Assembly: GCF_002871945.2 (NCBI RefSeq) | Contig: NZ_CP126963.1 | Location: forward strand, 1-64,000 | Origin: Gleimia hominis | GTDB lineage: Bacteria; Actinomycetota; Actinomycetes; Actinomycetales; Actinomycetaceae | DNA: 64,000 bases | Reading direction: 5' to 3' | Shown: one piece after another, positions 26,643 to 35,225 of the stretch | Layout: each line of letters opens with the position of its first letter | How positions within the stretch are numbered: the first letter of the stretch is position 1 | Notes under the pieces: model-generated | What the model was told of the DNA's origin: nothing | The model's database searches: none | What the model saw: the letters and a program-made list of their open reading frames with translations, nothing else | Translations under genes and position numbers: made by a program

Positions 26643-27620
26643 TCACCGCAGCATGTTGACCGTGACGTCCGCCAGCTCCCAGGGGGCGTTCGCCGCCCAG
26701 TGCGCGGATTCCTGCGCTGCCCAAATATCCCACCAAGCATCGAACGCACCCCGGTCGCGGGTTAATGCCCGTTTTTTACGCGCCTGAGGGTCCGCCGCCA
26801 TCCACACTCCGGTAGATGCATACCGGCGGCTAACGCGGGTGAGGGACCCACACCCCTCCACAATTAAAGGCACGTCCGCGGGAACCCGAACCCAAGAGCC
26901 GGGTTCGTTATGCTCCCAGTCCCAACGAAAATAACCCGGCTCGTCATGGTTGCCGTGCGCTTTGGCGCGGGGGGAAGTGCAGTCAGTTGGAGGATGTGCC
27001 GGGGTCGCATGAGGCGGTTGTGGCGCGTTCTGAGTTGTTGGGGTTTCAAAGCGGTACCTGAGAATATTCGATTCAAGAATCTGCGAACCGGCAGCCAGAC
27101 CATGCCAACCGGGGTAGAACTCATCTAAGTGAACCAGCTGCAACCTCGGAGCGTAGGGGCGAAGCGCCTCAAATAGCTGTTGCGCGAGTGTGGTTTTCCC
27201 ACTCCCGGAACCACCATCGATAAGCACAAGCGGGAAGGCGTTCGGGAGCGGCGGTAACGCAGGGTGAGGTGCAGTTGAAATGCCGTGTTGCGGGTCTAAC
27301 GCGCGGGGTTGTGTTGCGGACGGGGTGGGTTGCGATGCAAAATCGCTTCGCGCTGCACGCACAATACGGTCCACTAACTGTTCAAAATCGCGGGGTAACT
27401 CAAGCTGTGTTTTTCGCGAGGCATCTTGGGGTGCGTTTAGCTGGCACAGAGACCGAGGTGCCTTTTGCCGACAGGCAGCTTGGGGTGGGGTGTGCTGCGA
27501 GGTAGCTTGGCTGGCACTTTGCTGAGTGGAGCCGGAGCTTTGCCCGCCAGTGTCGCGCGTGTGGTGGTGGCTAGGCGTGCTGCTCCTGGTGCGGTTGGCA
27601 GCGGGGTCAAAAGTGGTCAC
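26643..27620 (-). CDS. P-loop nucleotide kinase-like protein (uridine-kinase fold)
   Basis: Cytoplasmic P-loop protein of unknown substrate. Walker A is GGSGSGKTTLAQQL; LVHLDEFYPGW supplies the catalytic acidic residues of the uridine/pantothenate-kinase group; VEGCGSL and a C-terminal DPQARKKRALTRD follow. The first about 75 residues are Ser/Gln/Pro/Thr-rich, and a second Pro/Thr insertion follows FETPTTQ, both probably disordered. I start at the GTG at 27620, whose last bases overlap the ykoC stop (GTGA); the frame is open to 27740 but lies inside ykoC. Co-transcription with the thiamine transporter is likely. Confidence 0.78.
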   Translation of the reverse strand: MTTFDPAANRTRSSTPSHHHTRDTGGQSSGSTQQSASQATSQHTPPQAACRQKAPRSLCQLNAPQDASRKTQLELPRDFEQLVDRIVRAARSDFASQPTPSATQPRALDPQHGISTAPHPALPPLPNAFPLVLIDGGSGSGKTTLAQQLFEALRPYAPRLQLVHLDEFYPGWHGLAAGSQILESNILRYRFETPTTQNAPQPPHATPAHPPTDCTSPRAKAHGNHDEPGYFRWDWEHNEPGSWVRVPADVPLIVEGCGSLTRVSRRYASTGVWMAADPQARKKRALTRDRGAFDAWWDIWAAQESAHWAANAPWELADVTVNMLR

Positions 27621-28375
27621 GACAGCACGGTCCAGAATGTGCCCGCCCACACGGCAGATCCAAGTGCGATCCCTGACCCCGCAATCGCCAGAACGAACGC
27701 GATCGTATCGGCCCGGTGGAACGTCGATGGGCGCGCCCAAGTGCGGGGGGTACCCTGGTCAAAACCGCGCACCTCCATTGCAGCAGCGAGCTTCGTGCCT
27801 CGCCGAATCGCCAGTACTAGCAGCGCGAACACCATGGTTAGCCAGCGCCGTAACCGCCCCGTGTCGCCTAAGCCGCGCGCGCGGCGGGCCATCGCCATAG
27901 TCCGCCAATCCTCAGACAACAAACCTGCCATCCGCACCGCAGCCAGCACGCCAAGTACAAACCGGGCCGGCAAGTGCACGCGTTGGGCCAGACCATCCGC
28001 CATCCGGGTGGCATCCACACTCCCCAGCAGCACGATTGCAGTTAACCCCAGCACCAGAACGCGTAGAAACACCGCTATTGCAAGGATTACCGACCGTTCA
28101 GACACGGTGATTAACCCCCAAGAGAACCAGACGGTGCCCTCCACCTTCCCGTACAAGGCCATCGAAACCGCGGCAAGCAAAGCGACAATTGACAGGCCCA
28201 GTGCGCGTTTTAAAAGCCACAGAAACGGCACGCGTGCCCACGCGAACGCGCACACTAAAAGTGCGAACATGACGCTCGCACTCACCCAATCCAACGTGAT
28301 CAAAATCGGTACGGACAACAGTAGGGTAAGCCCCAGGCGGGACACCGGGTTCAAAATATCAAACCGAGTTTTCAT
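27617..28375 (-). CDS. ykoC: ECF transporter T component, thiamine-precursor type
   Basis: Integral membrane coupling protein of an energy-coupling-factor ABC importer. Six hydrophobic segments and the two cytoplasmic coupling motifs can be seen: ARRARGLGD and AAAMEVRGFD (the Ala-Arg-Gly type helices that contact the ATPases). Length 252 is normal. Four-base overlaps join it to ykoD upstream and to the P-loop kinase gene downstream. Confidence 0.92.
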   Translation of the reverse strand: MKTRFDILNPVSRLGLTLLLSVPILITLDWVSASVMFALLVCAFAWARVPFLWLLKRALGLSIVALLAAVSMALYGKVEGTVWFSWGLITVSERSVILAIAVFLRVLVLGLTAIVLLGSVDATRMADGLAQRVHLPARFVLGVLAAVRMAGLLSEDWRTMAMARRARGLGDTGRLRRWLTMVFALLVLAIRRGTKLAAAMEVRGFDQGTPRTWARPSTFHRADTIAFVLAIAGSGIALGSAVWAGTFWTVLS

Positions 28376-30021
28376 GCTCGCCCTCCCGCCTCAAAAGCGG
28401 TGCGCGCCCCGCCCCTATCAGGTTCTACGGAGTCAATGCGGACCCCAGTTTCAGTGGAGTTTGGTTGGGAGCCGCTTGCGGTGACGGTCCCCCGGTGTCC
28501 AGGTTCCGGGTGGTCGCCACCGGAGTCGAGGTGAATGTGGCGTTCTCCCAGCACGTCAATGAACTCCTCATCGTGTGTTACGGACACCACCGCGTGGCCC
28601 TCATCAATCAACTCCTGAATTAATTTGCACAACCCCAACCACGTGTTGCGATCCTGCCCGAACGTTGGTTCGTCCAAAATCATCACTTTCGGCGACGTTG
28701 CCAACACGGTCGCTACCGACAAGCGCCGCGCCTGCCCACCCGAGAGTTGGAACGGGTTACGGTCCGCCAGATCCGTCATCCGCAGCATGTCCAGCAGGTA
28801 GTCACGCCGCTTCCCGATGCGCTTATCGTCCCACCCGAGGGCCCGCATCCCCACCTCAAGTTCACGCGCCACCGTGGATTCCACAAACTGGTGCTCCGGC
28901 TGCTGAAACACAGTGCCCACACGCGTCAACAAATCCTTAGACGCCCACTTGGCGATCTCTAAGCGGCCTTTAGGTGGGTCCAGAACCTCAGTGGCTTCCA
29001 CCCGACCGGACACGGGGGGTAACAAACCCGCTAACGTCATTGCGAGGGTAGATTTCCCCACTCCGTTCGGCCCCGTGATCACCGTGGAAACTCCGGACTC
29101 CACCTTTAGGTCCAAACCTGTCGAAACCACGTGCTTGCCATGGCCCGTCGTTAGATCAACTGTGCGTAAACACGTGGGGAACGAAGTTGATTCTGAGCTC
29201 GAAGAAACCGAACTGGAACCCGCAGAAGAAGAACCCGCGGTTGTGCCTAAAGAAAACGAATCTCGTTTCGACAAGCCAGTCGGGTTGCCCGGCACCCACA
29301 CGCCCGCATCTAACAGACGCTGTGCCTCAGCCTCCAGCACTTCCTGCACCGGTCCGTCCGCAATGACTCCGTCGTGACCAATCACAATCAGCCGGTCCAC
29401 CACGTCCAGCCACGGTTCCACCCGGTGTTCCACAATAATGAGGGTCGCGTCCGCAGTCAGCGCCCGCTTAGTGGCATCACGAATCTCCGCGATACCTTCC
29501 GTGTCTAAGTTAGCGGTCGGTTCGTCTAAGCACAGGATCCGATGGTGCTCGTCCTGCATCGCTAGGGTAGCGGCTAAGATCAAGCGTTGCTGCTGCCCGC
29601 CGGACAGCGCTGCAGTGGGCCGATTCAGGGGTACCTCAAGCCCAACTTCTTGTAGCGCAGCTTCAACCCGGGGCCAAATCCGGTCTGGGCTAACTCCCAT
29701 GTTCTCAAGTCCGAACGCAACATCATCACCCACGCGTTGCAAAATGACTTGGGACTGCGGGTCCTGCATCACCAGGCCCACCTGGCCCTTCATGCGCGAG
29801 GGATGCACGCCGTCAATCAATAAAGAACCCGATTCAACTCCGTCGTGCTGCGACCCCAACAACCCAGCCAACGCTGTCAGCAAAGTGGATTTACCACTCC
29901 CAGACGGGCCCAGTAGAAGTACGCGCTCACCCTGCTCTACCTCAAAATCAATATGCTGAACCGCAGGCCATGTCTGACCTTCAAACGTGTACCCCCAGTC
30001 GGTGGCTCGGATCAACGTCAA
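28372..30021 (-). CDS. ykoD: ECF transporter double ATPase subunit, thiamine-precursor type
   Basis: Fused duplicate ABC ATPase powering hydroxymethylpyrimidine/thiamine import. First domain: Walker A GPSGSGKST (about residue 38), signature ALSGGQQQRL, Walker B ILCLDEPTANLD. Second domain: GPNGVGKST, LSGGQARRLS, MILDEPTFGQD. A Ser-rich linker (GSSSAGSSSVSSSSES) separates them, and the C-terminal tail is Gly/Asp-rich. 549 residues. It lies 11 bases after ykoE. Confidence 0.94.
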   Translation of the reverse strand: MTLIRATDWGYTFEGQTWPAVQHIDFEVEQGERVLLLGPSGSGKSTLLTALAGLLGSQHDGVESGSLLIDGVHPSRMKGQVGLVMQDPQSQVILQRVGDDVAFGLENMGVSPDRIWPRVEAALQEVGLEVPLNRPTAALSGGQQQRLILAATLAMQDEHHRILCLDEPTANLDTEGIAEIRDATKRALTADATLIIVEHRVEPWLDVVDRLIVIGHDGVIADGPVQEVLEAEAQRLLDAGVWVPGNPTGLSKRDSFSLGTTAGSSSAGSSSVSSSSESTSFPTCLRTVDLTTGHGKHVVSTGLDLKVESGVSTVITGPNGVGKSTLAMTLAGLLPPVSGRVEATEVLDPPKGRLEIAKWASKDLLTRVGTVFQQPEHQFVESTVARELEVGMRALGWDDKRIGKRRDYLLDMLRMTDLADRNPFQLSGGQARRLSVATVLATSPKVMILDEPTFGQDRNTWLGLCKLIQELIDEGHAVVSVTHDEEFIDVLGERHIHLDSGGDHPEPGHRGTVTASGSQPNSTETGVRIDSVEPDRGGARTAFEAGGRA

Positions 30022-30032
30022 CGCCCCTTGTT

Positions 30033-30638
30033 CTACGACTGGCGTCCAGAGTTAAATGCCGCTAACGCCCCCGTCTTGCGCAGCGCCGCGACCAGCAGGT
30101 ACCCCAGCAGGCCCGCCAAGAACAGTCCAGAAATGCACAGCGTCACCAGGTAAATCGAGTTGTACGCTAGGCCCTTAGGCAGGTTGGGGGACATGAACAG
30201 TTCCAGGAACCAACCGCCCGCACCCGACAGAGCGCCGGACGCCAGAGCGATTGGGAGCGAGAACTTGCGGTACCGCGTCGCTAGGAACGGAATCTCACCG
30301 GCGATACCTTGCGCCAACCCCGAGTACAGCGTGGTGATTCCCCACACGTTACCCAGCAGCGCTGACACACAAGCAGCTAGGACCTCAACAAAAATCCCGG
30401 CACCAGGTTTGCGAATAATCAACGCACCCAAAGGTGCGCCCAAGAACCAGATCCCCGTGGCTATCCCACCGAACCCGGGTGTTACCGCGTCCATGGATTT
30501 GTACCACGCGTACCCAACTGAGTTCCACGCGAAAAAAATCAGTCCCGTGGCAATACCTAGAATAGCGGCGACCACAATGTCTACTACGCGCCACCCCTGG
30601 GAAGAAACAGGTTTCGTGAGGTCTTCTTGGTTACTCAT
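30033..30638 (-). CDS. ykoE: ECF transporter S component, thiamine-precursor type
   Basis: Substrate-binding membrane subunit. Five to six hydrophobic segments with the YkoE-like FFAWNSVGYAW and GIWFLGAPLGALIIRKPGAG stretches. I start at the ATG at 30638 (SNQEDLTKP) because AAAGGGCACAAA precedes it; the frame is open to 30668. It is the first gene after a TPP riboswitch, which confirms the thiamine-related substrate. YkoF is not present in the window. Confidence 0.92.
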   Translation of the reverse strand: MSNQEDLTKPVSSQGWRVVDIVVAAILGIATGLIFFAWNSVGYAWYKSMDAVTPGFGGIATGIWFLGAPLGALIIRKPGAGIFVEVLAACVSALLGNVWGITTLYSGLAQGIAGEIPFLATRYRKFSLPIALASGALSGAGGWFLELFMSPNLPKGLAYNSIYLVTLCISGLFLAGLLGYLLVAALRKTGALAAFNSGRQS

Positions 30639-30660
30639 TTTGTGCCCTTTCAGTTGATCG

Positions 30661-30692
30661 GTGGGCACGGGTACAAGCCCACCCGAGTGGGC
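30661..30692 (-). promoter_or_regulatory. Alternative hairpins downstream of the TPP aptamer
   Basis: GCCCAC at 30677-30682 can pair with GTGGGC at 30687-30692 (loop of four) or with GTGGGC at 30661-30666. The two pairings exclude each other, which is what an expression platform needs. It ends about 23 bases before the ykoE start codon, so control of translation or early termination are both possible. Confidence 0.5.
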
Positions 30693-30699
30693 GTGTGAA

Positions 30700-30785
30700 G
30701 AGGTCTCCCTGCGCTGGCATTACCCAGATCAGGTTTGACGGTCGAAGGTCGTGGCCTTCCTCTCAGCCATCCGGCTCCCGTGATT
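30700..30785 (-). promoter_or_regulatory. TPP (THI-box) riboswitch
   Basis: Read on the minus strand the conserved aptamer words occur in order: CGGGAGCC, GGCTGAGAGGA, ACCTGATCTGGGTAATGCC, CAGCGCAGGGA. These are the P2/P3 CUGAGA and P4/P5 ACCUGAUCUGG elements of the thiamine pyrophosphate aptamer. It lies about 60 bases before ykoE and should repress the operon when TPP is abundant. Confidence 0.96.
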
Positions 30786-30851
30786 GCTTCTTTAGGTTAA
30801 CAGAAACCACCGCGGCTCTTCGATTAAAAACCACAGCGGAAGATAAGCCTA

Positions 30852-31586
30852 CTACCGCGACTCGTCCGGGTCATTATCGCACCTGTTCGCACGCGCATCG
30901 TCATCCTCGTCGACGTCACCTTCGTTTGTCTCGCGCGCGTTTGCCTCGCCATCCAAAATCTCGTTGCGACAAGTAGGCTGGTCCGCATCCGGTAGGTCGG
31001 CATCTGGCTTGTTCACATCCGGCTGGTCCTCTGGCACGCCGATATTTTCGGTCTGGCCGGTTTCGACGTCATTGGCCGCGTTGGGGTCAGTCTCGTCAGC
31101 GGGGTCGGTTTCGACGTCATCGGTCGCGTTCGGTTTGGTGTCAGATTTTTTGCTCTCCGGCGTAGCACCATTATTTTCCTGAGGCTGTTGCTCCCGCGGT
31201 AGATCCGGTTCCTGGTTAGCATTCTTACGGGCTTGACGCTCTGCCCGCAGTTCCTTTTCTAACCGCCACAAGAACTCCGGGTCATCATCTGGCCCCAGAT
31301 CACGCGGGGGCCGGTTGTGCTGATGTCCAAACTGGATGCCTTGAATAGAGGACTCGTCCGAAGACCAGATACTGGCATCGAGCCGGCCACCATTGTTCTC
31401 TGCCCTCATGACCCGTGAAATAATAATCCACCCAATTGGCCCCAGTGGGGTGGTTAACAAAATTATTAGGAGCCAAATAGGTTTCGGAAGGTGAGCGGGC
31501 ATTTGGTCGTTAGGGGTGCGGGCGCAATCTGCAATCGCATAGATCGCCAACGCAATCGCGGCTGCAATCAGAAGTATCCGCCCCAT
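30852..31586 (-). CDS. PLDc_N domain membrane protein with long acidic tail
   Basis: Two N-terminal hydrophobic segments (about residues 2-18 and 36-58) with the PLD-nuclease N-terminal (PLDc_N) pattern WLLIILLTTPLGPIGWIIISR. The rest, about 180 residues, is hydrophilic and acidic, with repeats such as VETDPADETDPNAANDVETG and PDADLPDADQPT. No nuclease domain follows. Proteins of this kind usually sit beside menaquinone or cytochrome biogenesis genes in actinobacteria, as here beside menA. Function unknown. Confidence 0.8.
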   Translation of the reverse strand: MGRILLIAAAIALAIYAIADCARTPNDQMPAHLPKPIWLLIILLTTPLGPIGWIIISRVMRAENNGGRLDASIWSSDESSIQGIQFGHQHNRPPRDLGPDDDPEFLWRLEKELRAERQARKNANQEPDLPREQQPQENNGATPESKKSDTKPNATDDVETDPADETDPNAANDVETGQTENIGVPEDQPDVNKPDADLPDADQPTCRNEILDGEANARETNEGDVDEDDDARANRCDNDPDESR

Positions 31587-31716
31587 TATGTCCTCTCAAA
31601 ACGACTACTGCCCCAGTGTACCCACATGCGCTGATTGAATGCTGAACAGCGCCGCAAAACCCGTGGATGATGCCAGCGGCAAAGCGCCGGACTGCTGGGA
31701 AAGGCCGGTGCGTCAA

Positions 31717-31772
31717 CGCTAGAAACCGGCCAGCGCTAGGGAAAAGCCGCCGCTAGAAACCGGCCAGCGCTA
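31717..31772. repeat. 22-bp perfect direct repeat across the menA stop codon
   Basis: The 22-base word starting CGCTAGAAACCGGCCAGC lies at 31717-31738 and again at 31751-31772, period 34, with no mismatch. The second copy contains the menA stop codon (31753-31755), so the end of menA is duplicated just downstream of the gene. Confidence 0.92.
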
Positions 31773-32640
31773 AGAACCCGCCAACTAGCAGGCCGTAGGC
31801 GAGGGTGAGGATCCCGGTCATCTTCAATGGATGCAGCAAATCGCGTCCACTCGCTCCCTGCCAAACCGGACGAGCAGCTATTACCGCAAGTGCGGCAAGT
31901 ACCACCAGCGTGCACAAGCTGCCTAAAAACCCAGGGGCCGCAACCGTGCCCGCGCACACTCCGATAATAACCAGGCCGTAATACGCTAGCCGCGACCGGG
32001 AATCCCCCAGGCGCACCGGCAAAGTACGCTTGCCCGAAAGCTTGTCGGTTGGGATATCGCGAATGTTATTAATGAACAGCAGGGCGATCGACAATAGCCC
32101 TACGCCGGTAGCGCCAACCCACAGGCGGGCAGGTGCGGAGGGAACTTGAACCCACGTGGTCCCAACTGTGGCGAATAAACCAAAGAAAAGGAACACGAAC
32201 AGCTCCGACAGGCCCACCCCCATGTAGCCGTACGGATGGCGTCCACCCGTGTAGAACCACGCGGCCACCACCGCTGCCACACCGGGAATCAGCAGTACCC
32301 ACTGGCCGGAAATCCACAGCAGTACGAGGCCCAGCAGCCCCGCCAAACCAAAACACGACAGGGCTATAGTCAGCACGGTACGTGGGCTCGCTCCACCCCC
32401 GGCAGTTAAGCGTGGCGGTCCCGACCGGTGCTCATCCGTGCCCCGCACGCCATCGGAGTAATCATTCGCAAAGTTCACCCCCACCTGCAGTAAAAGGCCC
32501 ACCAGCAAGGCCAGTGCAGACCGCCAGAAAGAGAAACCACCCAGGTACGCGGCCCCGCCCATACCAATAAACACTGGCGCTGCAGCAGCCGGGAGGGTAC
32601 GCAGGCGCGCGCCCTCCACCCAATCGTTCAAGGAAGCCAT
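31753..32640 (-). CDS. menA: 1,4-Dihydroxy-2-naphthoate polyprenyltransferase
   Basis: Membrane UbiA-type prenyltransferase attaching the isoprenoid tail to form demethylmenaquinone. The Mg-prenyl-diphosphate motif NFANDYSDGVRGTD is at about residue 65 and the second Asp-rich site is near NNIRDIPTD; eight or nine hydrophobic segments follow. The ATG at 32640 shares one base with the menE stop (TAATG), so I prefer it to 32652. Length 295. Confidence 0.95.
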   Translation of the reverse strand: MASLNDWVEGARLRTLPAAAAPVFIGMGGAAYLGGFSFWRSALALLVGLLLQVGVNFANDYSDGVRGTDEHRSGPPRLTAGGGASPRTVLTIALSCFGLAGLLGLVLLWISGQWVLLIPGVAAVVAAWFYTGGRHPYGYMGVGLSELFVFLFFGLFATVGTTWVQVPSAPARLWVGATGVGLLSIALLFINNIRDIPTDKLSGKRTLPVRLGDSRSRLAYYGLVIIGVCAGTVAAPGFLGSLCTLVVLAALAVIAARPVWQGASGRDLLHPLKMTGILTLAYGLLVGGFLALAGF

Positions 32641-33956
32641 TAGCGTTCCCACACCTTTCCATCTTTGCGGGCTTGCTCAATCAGGGTACGCACCTGCTTG
32701 CGGGGAATCTTTCCGATACCCGTGGTGGGGAGCTGCGCGGCTACTGCGACGACACGTGGACTTTGGTCTCTTCCCAATGCGTCCCCCACGCGGTCACGCA
32801 ACCGCGGCCCCCACTCTTTGGCCGCCGCGGCGTCAAACCCAACCCCCTCCGAGCTCTCTGCCGCCTCAGGCGTGGTTTTCAACGTGATTGCAGCCGCTAC
32901 AACGTGTCCCCAAATCGGGTCGGGCAGACCCACCACGCACACCTGGTCCACCTCAGGGCACGTGGCCGCGATCGCGTGCTCCACCTGGGTCGGATCCACG
33001 TTCACTCCACCGGAAATAATCACATCGTCAGCCCGGCCCAACACAGTTAACTCACCATCGTGCAACCGCCCCCGGTCACCGGTACGCAACCACCGAGTGG
33101 TGCCCTCAAGCGAAATCTGGGCACTACCGGGCGCGTCAATATAATCGGAAAACAGTGTGTTACCCGCCAACTCAACGCACCCGTCCTCAATACGCACGCG
33201 CGTACCAGGCAGCGGGCGGCCATCGTACACGCACCCACCCCCGGTTTCCGTCATCCCATAGGTGGCCACAACCGTCAGCCCTGCCTCGGTGGCACGCTCA
33301 CGCAACTGCGGGTCAAACGCAGACCCGCCAACAAGAATCGCATCCAACTGCCCCAGCAGGTCAACCAGCTCCCCACCGGTATCGAGCGCGTCACGCAACT
33401 GCTTTGGCACCAGCGAAAGATACGTGCGCCCAGTCGGGTTGTTACCCGAACTCGGCAAAGCTGAGCGGCATGCGCGCACCAAATTGTCCGCGCTAAAACC
33501 ATTCGACATATCCGCAATCGCCGGGGACGTACCCGCCACACATGAGCGCACCAGCGTCTGCAACCCCGCAATGTGATACGCAGGCAACGCGGTAATCCAC
33601 CGGCCCGGGCCCCCCAACACCTCGTGGGTCGCCCGCGCACTTGCCACCAAAGCCGAGTACGACAAGCCCACCAAATGCGGCGAACCCGTGGCTGATCCAG
33701 ACGTCTCCACAATTACGTCCACGTCTTCAGGAACCGCACGGAATCGCGCCTGCAACGCTGCTGCATTATCCGCTAGCACGTCCGGATAGCACTGCTTGTC
33801 TGGGCGGGGCGCAACAATAATCCACTGCGCTCTGACCTGCCCCGTTTTTTCCTCCCGCTCAAAAAACTCCCACAATTTATGAATAGCCGAATACGTGCGG
33901 GTCAACGCGAACGGGGCCGTACTTCCAGGCACCAGCATCAACTGTGGATCACTCAA
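32640..33956 (-). CDS. menE: o-Succinylbenzoate-CoA ligase
   Basis: AMP-forming acyl-CoA synthetase. The nucleotide motif reads ETSGSATGSPH, followed by ATYGMTETGGG, the TGDRG hinge and the C-terminal catalytic Lys in GIGKIPRKQV. 438 residues, compact as for actinobacterial MenE. It is 53 bases downstream of menB and overlaps menA by one base. Confidence 0.93.
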   Translation of the reverse strand: MSDPQLMLVPGSTAPFALTRTYSAIHKLWEFFEREEKTGQVRAQWIIVAPRPDKQCYPDVLADNAAALQARFRAVPEDVDVIVETSGSATGSPHLVGLSYSALVASARATHEVLGGPGRWITALPAYHIAGLQTLVRSCVAGTSPAIADMSNGFSADNLVRACRSALPSSGNNPTGRTYLSLVPKQLRDALDTGGELVDLLGQLDAILVGGSAFDPQLRERATEAGLTVVATYGMTETGGGCVYDGRPLPGTRVRIEDGCVELAGNTLFSDYIDAPGSAQISLEGTTRWLRTGDRGRLHDGELTVLGRADDVIISGGVNVDPTQVEHAIAATCPEVDQVCVVGLPDPIWGHVVAAAITLKTTPEAAESSEGVGFDAAAAKEWGPRLRDRVGDALGRDQSPRVVAVAAQLPTTGIGKIPRKQVRTLIEQARKDGKVWER

Positions 33957-34009
33957 AACACATCACCTTAATAAATCTCTCTCGCCAGCAAGTAGAGCGC
34001 GCACGGCTC

Positions 34010-34987
34010 CTAATAGTAATACGGGTAATCTGCCCAGTTCGGGTTGCGCCGTTCAACAAACGCATCCCGGCCCTCCTGCGCTTCCTCTGTCATATACGCC
34101 AGTCTCGTTGCTTCCCCCGCAAACACCTGCTGGCCCGCCAACCCGTCGTCCGCCAGGTTGAACGCGAACTTCAGCATTCGAATAGCCTGAGGCGATTTCG
34201 TCGCAATGATTGCCGCGTACTCTAAAGCCTTGTCCTCTAATTGTGCGTGGGGTACGGCTTCGTTTATCACACCCCACTGCTGCGCGGTTTGTGCGTCGTA
34301 TTCGCGGGCGAGGAAAAATATTTCGCGGGCCCGTTTGTCACCCACCTGGCGGGCCAGCAGCGCGGACCCGTACCCACCGTCAAAAGACCCCACGTTCGCA
34401 TCCGTTTGCATAAACCGGGCGTGCTCAAGCGAAGCCACCGACAAGTCACAAATCACGTTCAGTGAATGCCCACCCCCGGCCGCCCACCCGGGAACCGCGG
34501 CGATAACAACCTTGGGCATCGTCCGGATCAGTCGTTGAACCTCCAGGATGTGCAACCGCCCAGCCCGCGCCGGGTCAATCGCTTCCCGCCGCTTCGCCGT
34601 GGGCGCGTCTTCCCCCACCTCAGATTGTTCATACTGGTAACCGGCCCTACCGCGGATCCGCTGGTCTCCACCGGAGCAAAACGCGTAGCCCCCATCTTTA
34701 GGGGAGGGGCCGTTACCGGTCAAGACAACTGCCGCCACAGTCGGGGTTTGCCGCGCGTGGTCCAACGCTCGGTAGAGTTCGTCCACCGTGTGCGGGCGGA
34801 ACGCGTTGCGCAGCAATGGGCGGTCAAACGCTATCCGCACCACAGGCAGGTCCGCCCCCGCCGGGCGGCCATCGCCCTCACCGCGACTAATCCCTCGGTG
34901 ATACGTAATGTCTGTAAAATCAAACCCTTCCACCGTGCGCCACCGCTGCGGCGTAAAAGTGTCCGAAACAAAAGGTAAAGCCGTCAT
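34010..34987 (-). CDS. menB: 1,4-Dihydroxy-2-naphthoyl-CoA synthase
   Basis: Crotonase-fold ring-closing enzyme. Oxyanion-hole segments FCSGGDQRIRG and VPGWAAGGGHSLNVICDLS, the active-site region TDANVGSFDGGYGSA, and the MenB-type C-terminus (FVERRNPNWADYPYYY) are clear. ATG at 34987 with AGAGG upstream gives 325 residues; the frame extends to 35017. It heads the menB-menE-menA transcript. Confidence 0.96.
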   Translation of the reverse strand: MTALPFVSDTFTPQRWRTVEGFDFTDITYHRGISRGEGDGRPAGADLPVVRIAFDRPLLRNAFRPHTVDELYRALDHARQTPTVAAVVLTGNGPSPKDGGYAFCSGGDQRIRGRAGYQYEQSEVGEDAPTAKRREAIDPARAGRLHILEVQRLIRTMPKVVIAAVPGWAAGGGHSLNVICDLSVASLEHARFMQTDANVGSFDGGYGSALLARQVGDKRAREIFFLAREYDAQTAQQWGVINEAVPHAQLEDKALEYAAIIATKSPQAIRMLKFAFNLADDGLAGQQVFAGEATRLAYMTEEAQEGRDAFVERRNPNWADYPYYY

Positions 34988-35062
34988 GGCCTCTAGTCTA
35001 ATCTTTAGGCGGCACACAGCCTCAAACGTAAATGTGAAACACCACGCCCCGGTCGCAACTTA

Positions 35063-35082
35063 AGGTTAGGCTATGGTAACCT
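35063..35082. promoter_or_regulatory. IdeR/DtxR-type iron box
   Basis: AGGTTA at 35063-35068 and TAACCT at 35077-35082 form an interrupted palindrome within TTAAGGTTAGGCTATGG, close to the consensus TTAGGTTAGGCTAACCTAA. It lies 136 bases before the iron-transporter start, the place expected for an operator repressing siderophore uptake when iron is plentiful. Confidence 0.7.
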
Positions 35083-35138
35083 CGCGGTGAATGTCGCGCT
35101 ACTTAGCTAGTGTTTCTCCCGCGACCAAAGGAAGAAAC

Positions 35139-35225
35139 ATGTTTTCAAGTGCACATTTAGGCCGGCGGCGCACAGACGCCGCATCGACCCAGACTGCAGA
35201 GTCTAGAAAAGGAAAACATGCGTAA
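35139..35225 (+). CDS. Possible 28-residue leader peptide overlapping the siderophore-binding gene
   Basis: ATG at 35139 is preceded by AAAGGAAG with good spacing. The peptide (MFSSAHLGRRRTDAAST...) is basic and Ser/Thr-rich and its TAA at 35223-35225 lies just inside the start of the next gene (35218), giving an eight-base overlap. This arrangement suggests translational coupling or a leader role. No homologue is recognised, and chance cannot be excluded at this length. Confidence 0.4.
   Translation: MFSSAHLGRRRTDAASTQTAESRKGKHA

Noticed and set aside
27465..28484. 339-codon plus-strand frame opposite ykoC and the kinase-like gene
   Set aside because: The Ser/Thr/Arg/Ala-rich translation mirrors the transmembrane codons of ykoC; the minus-strand genes have clear family motifs.
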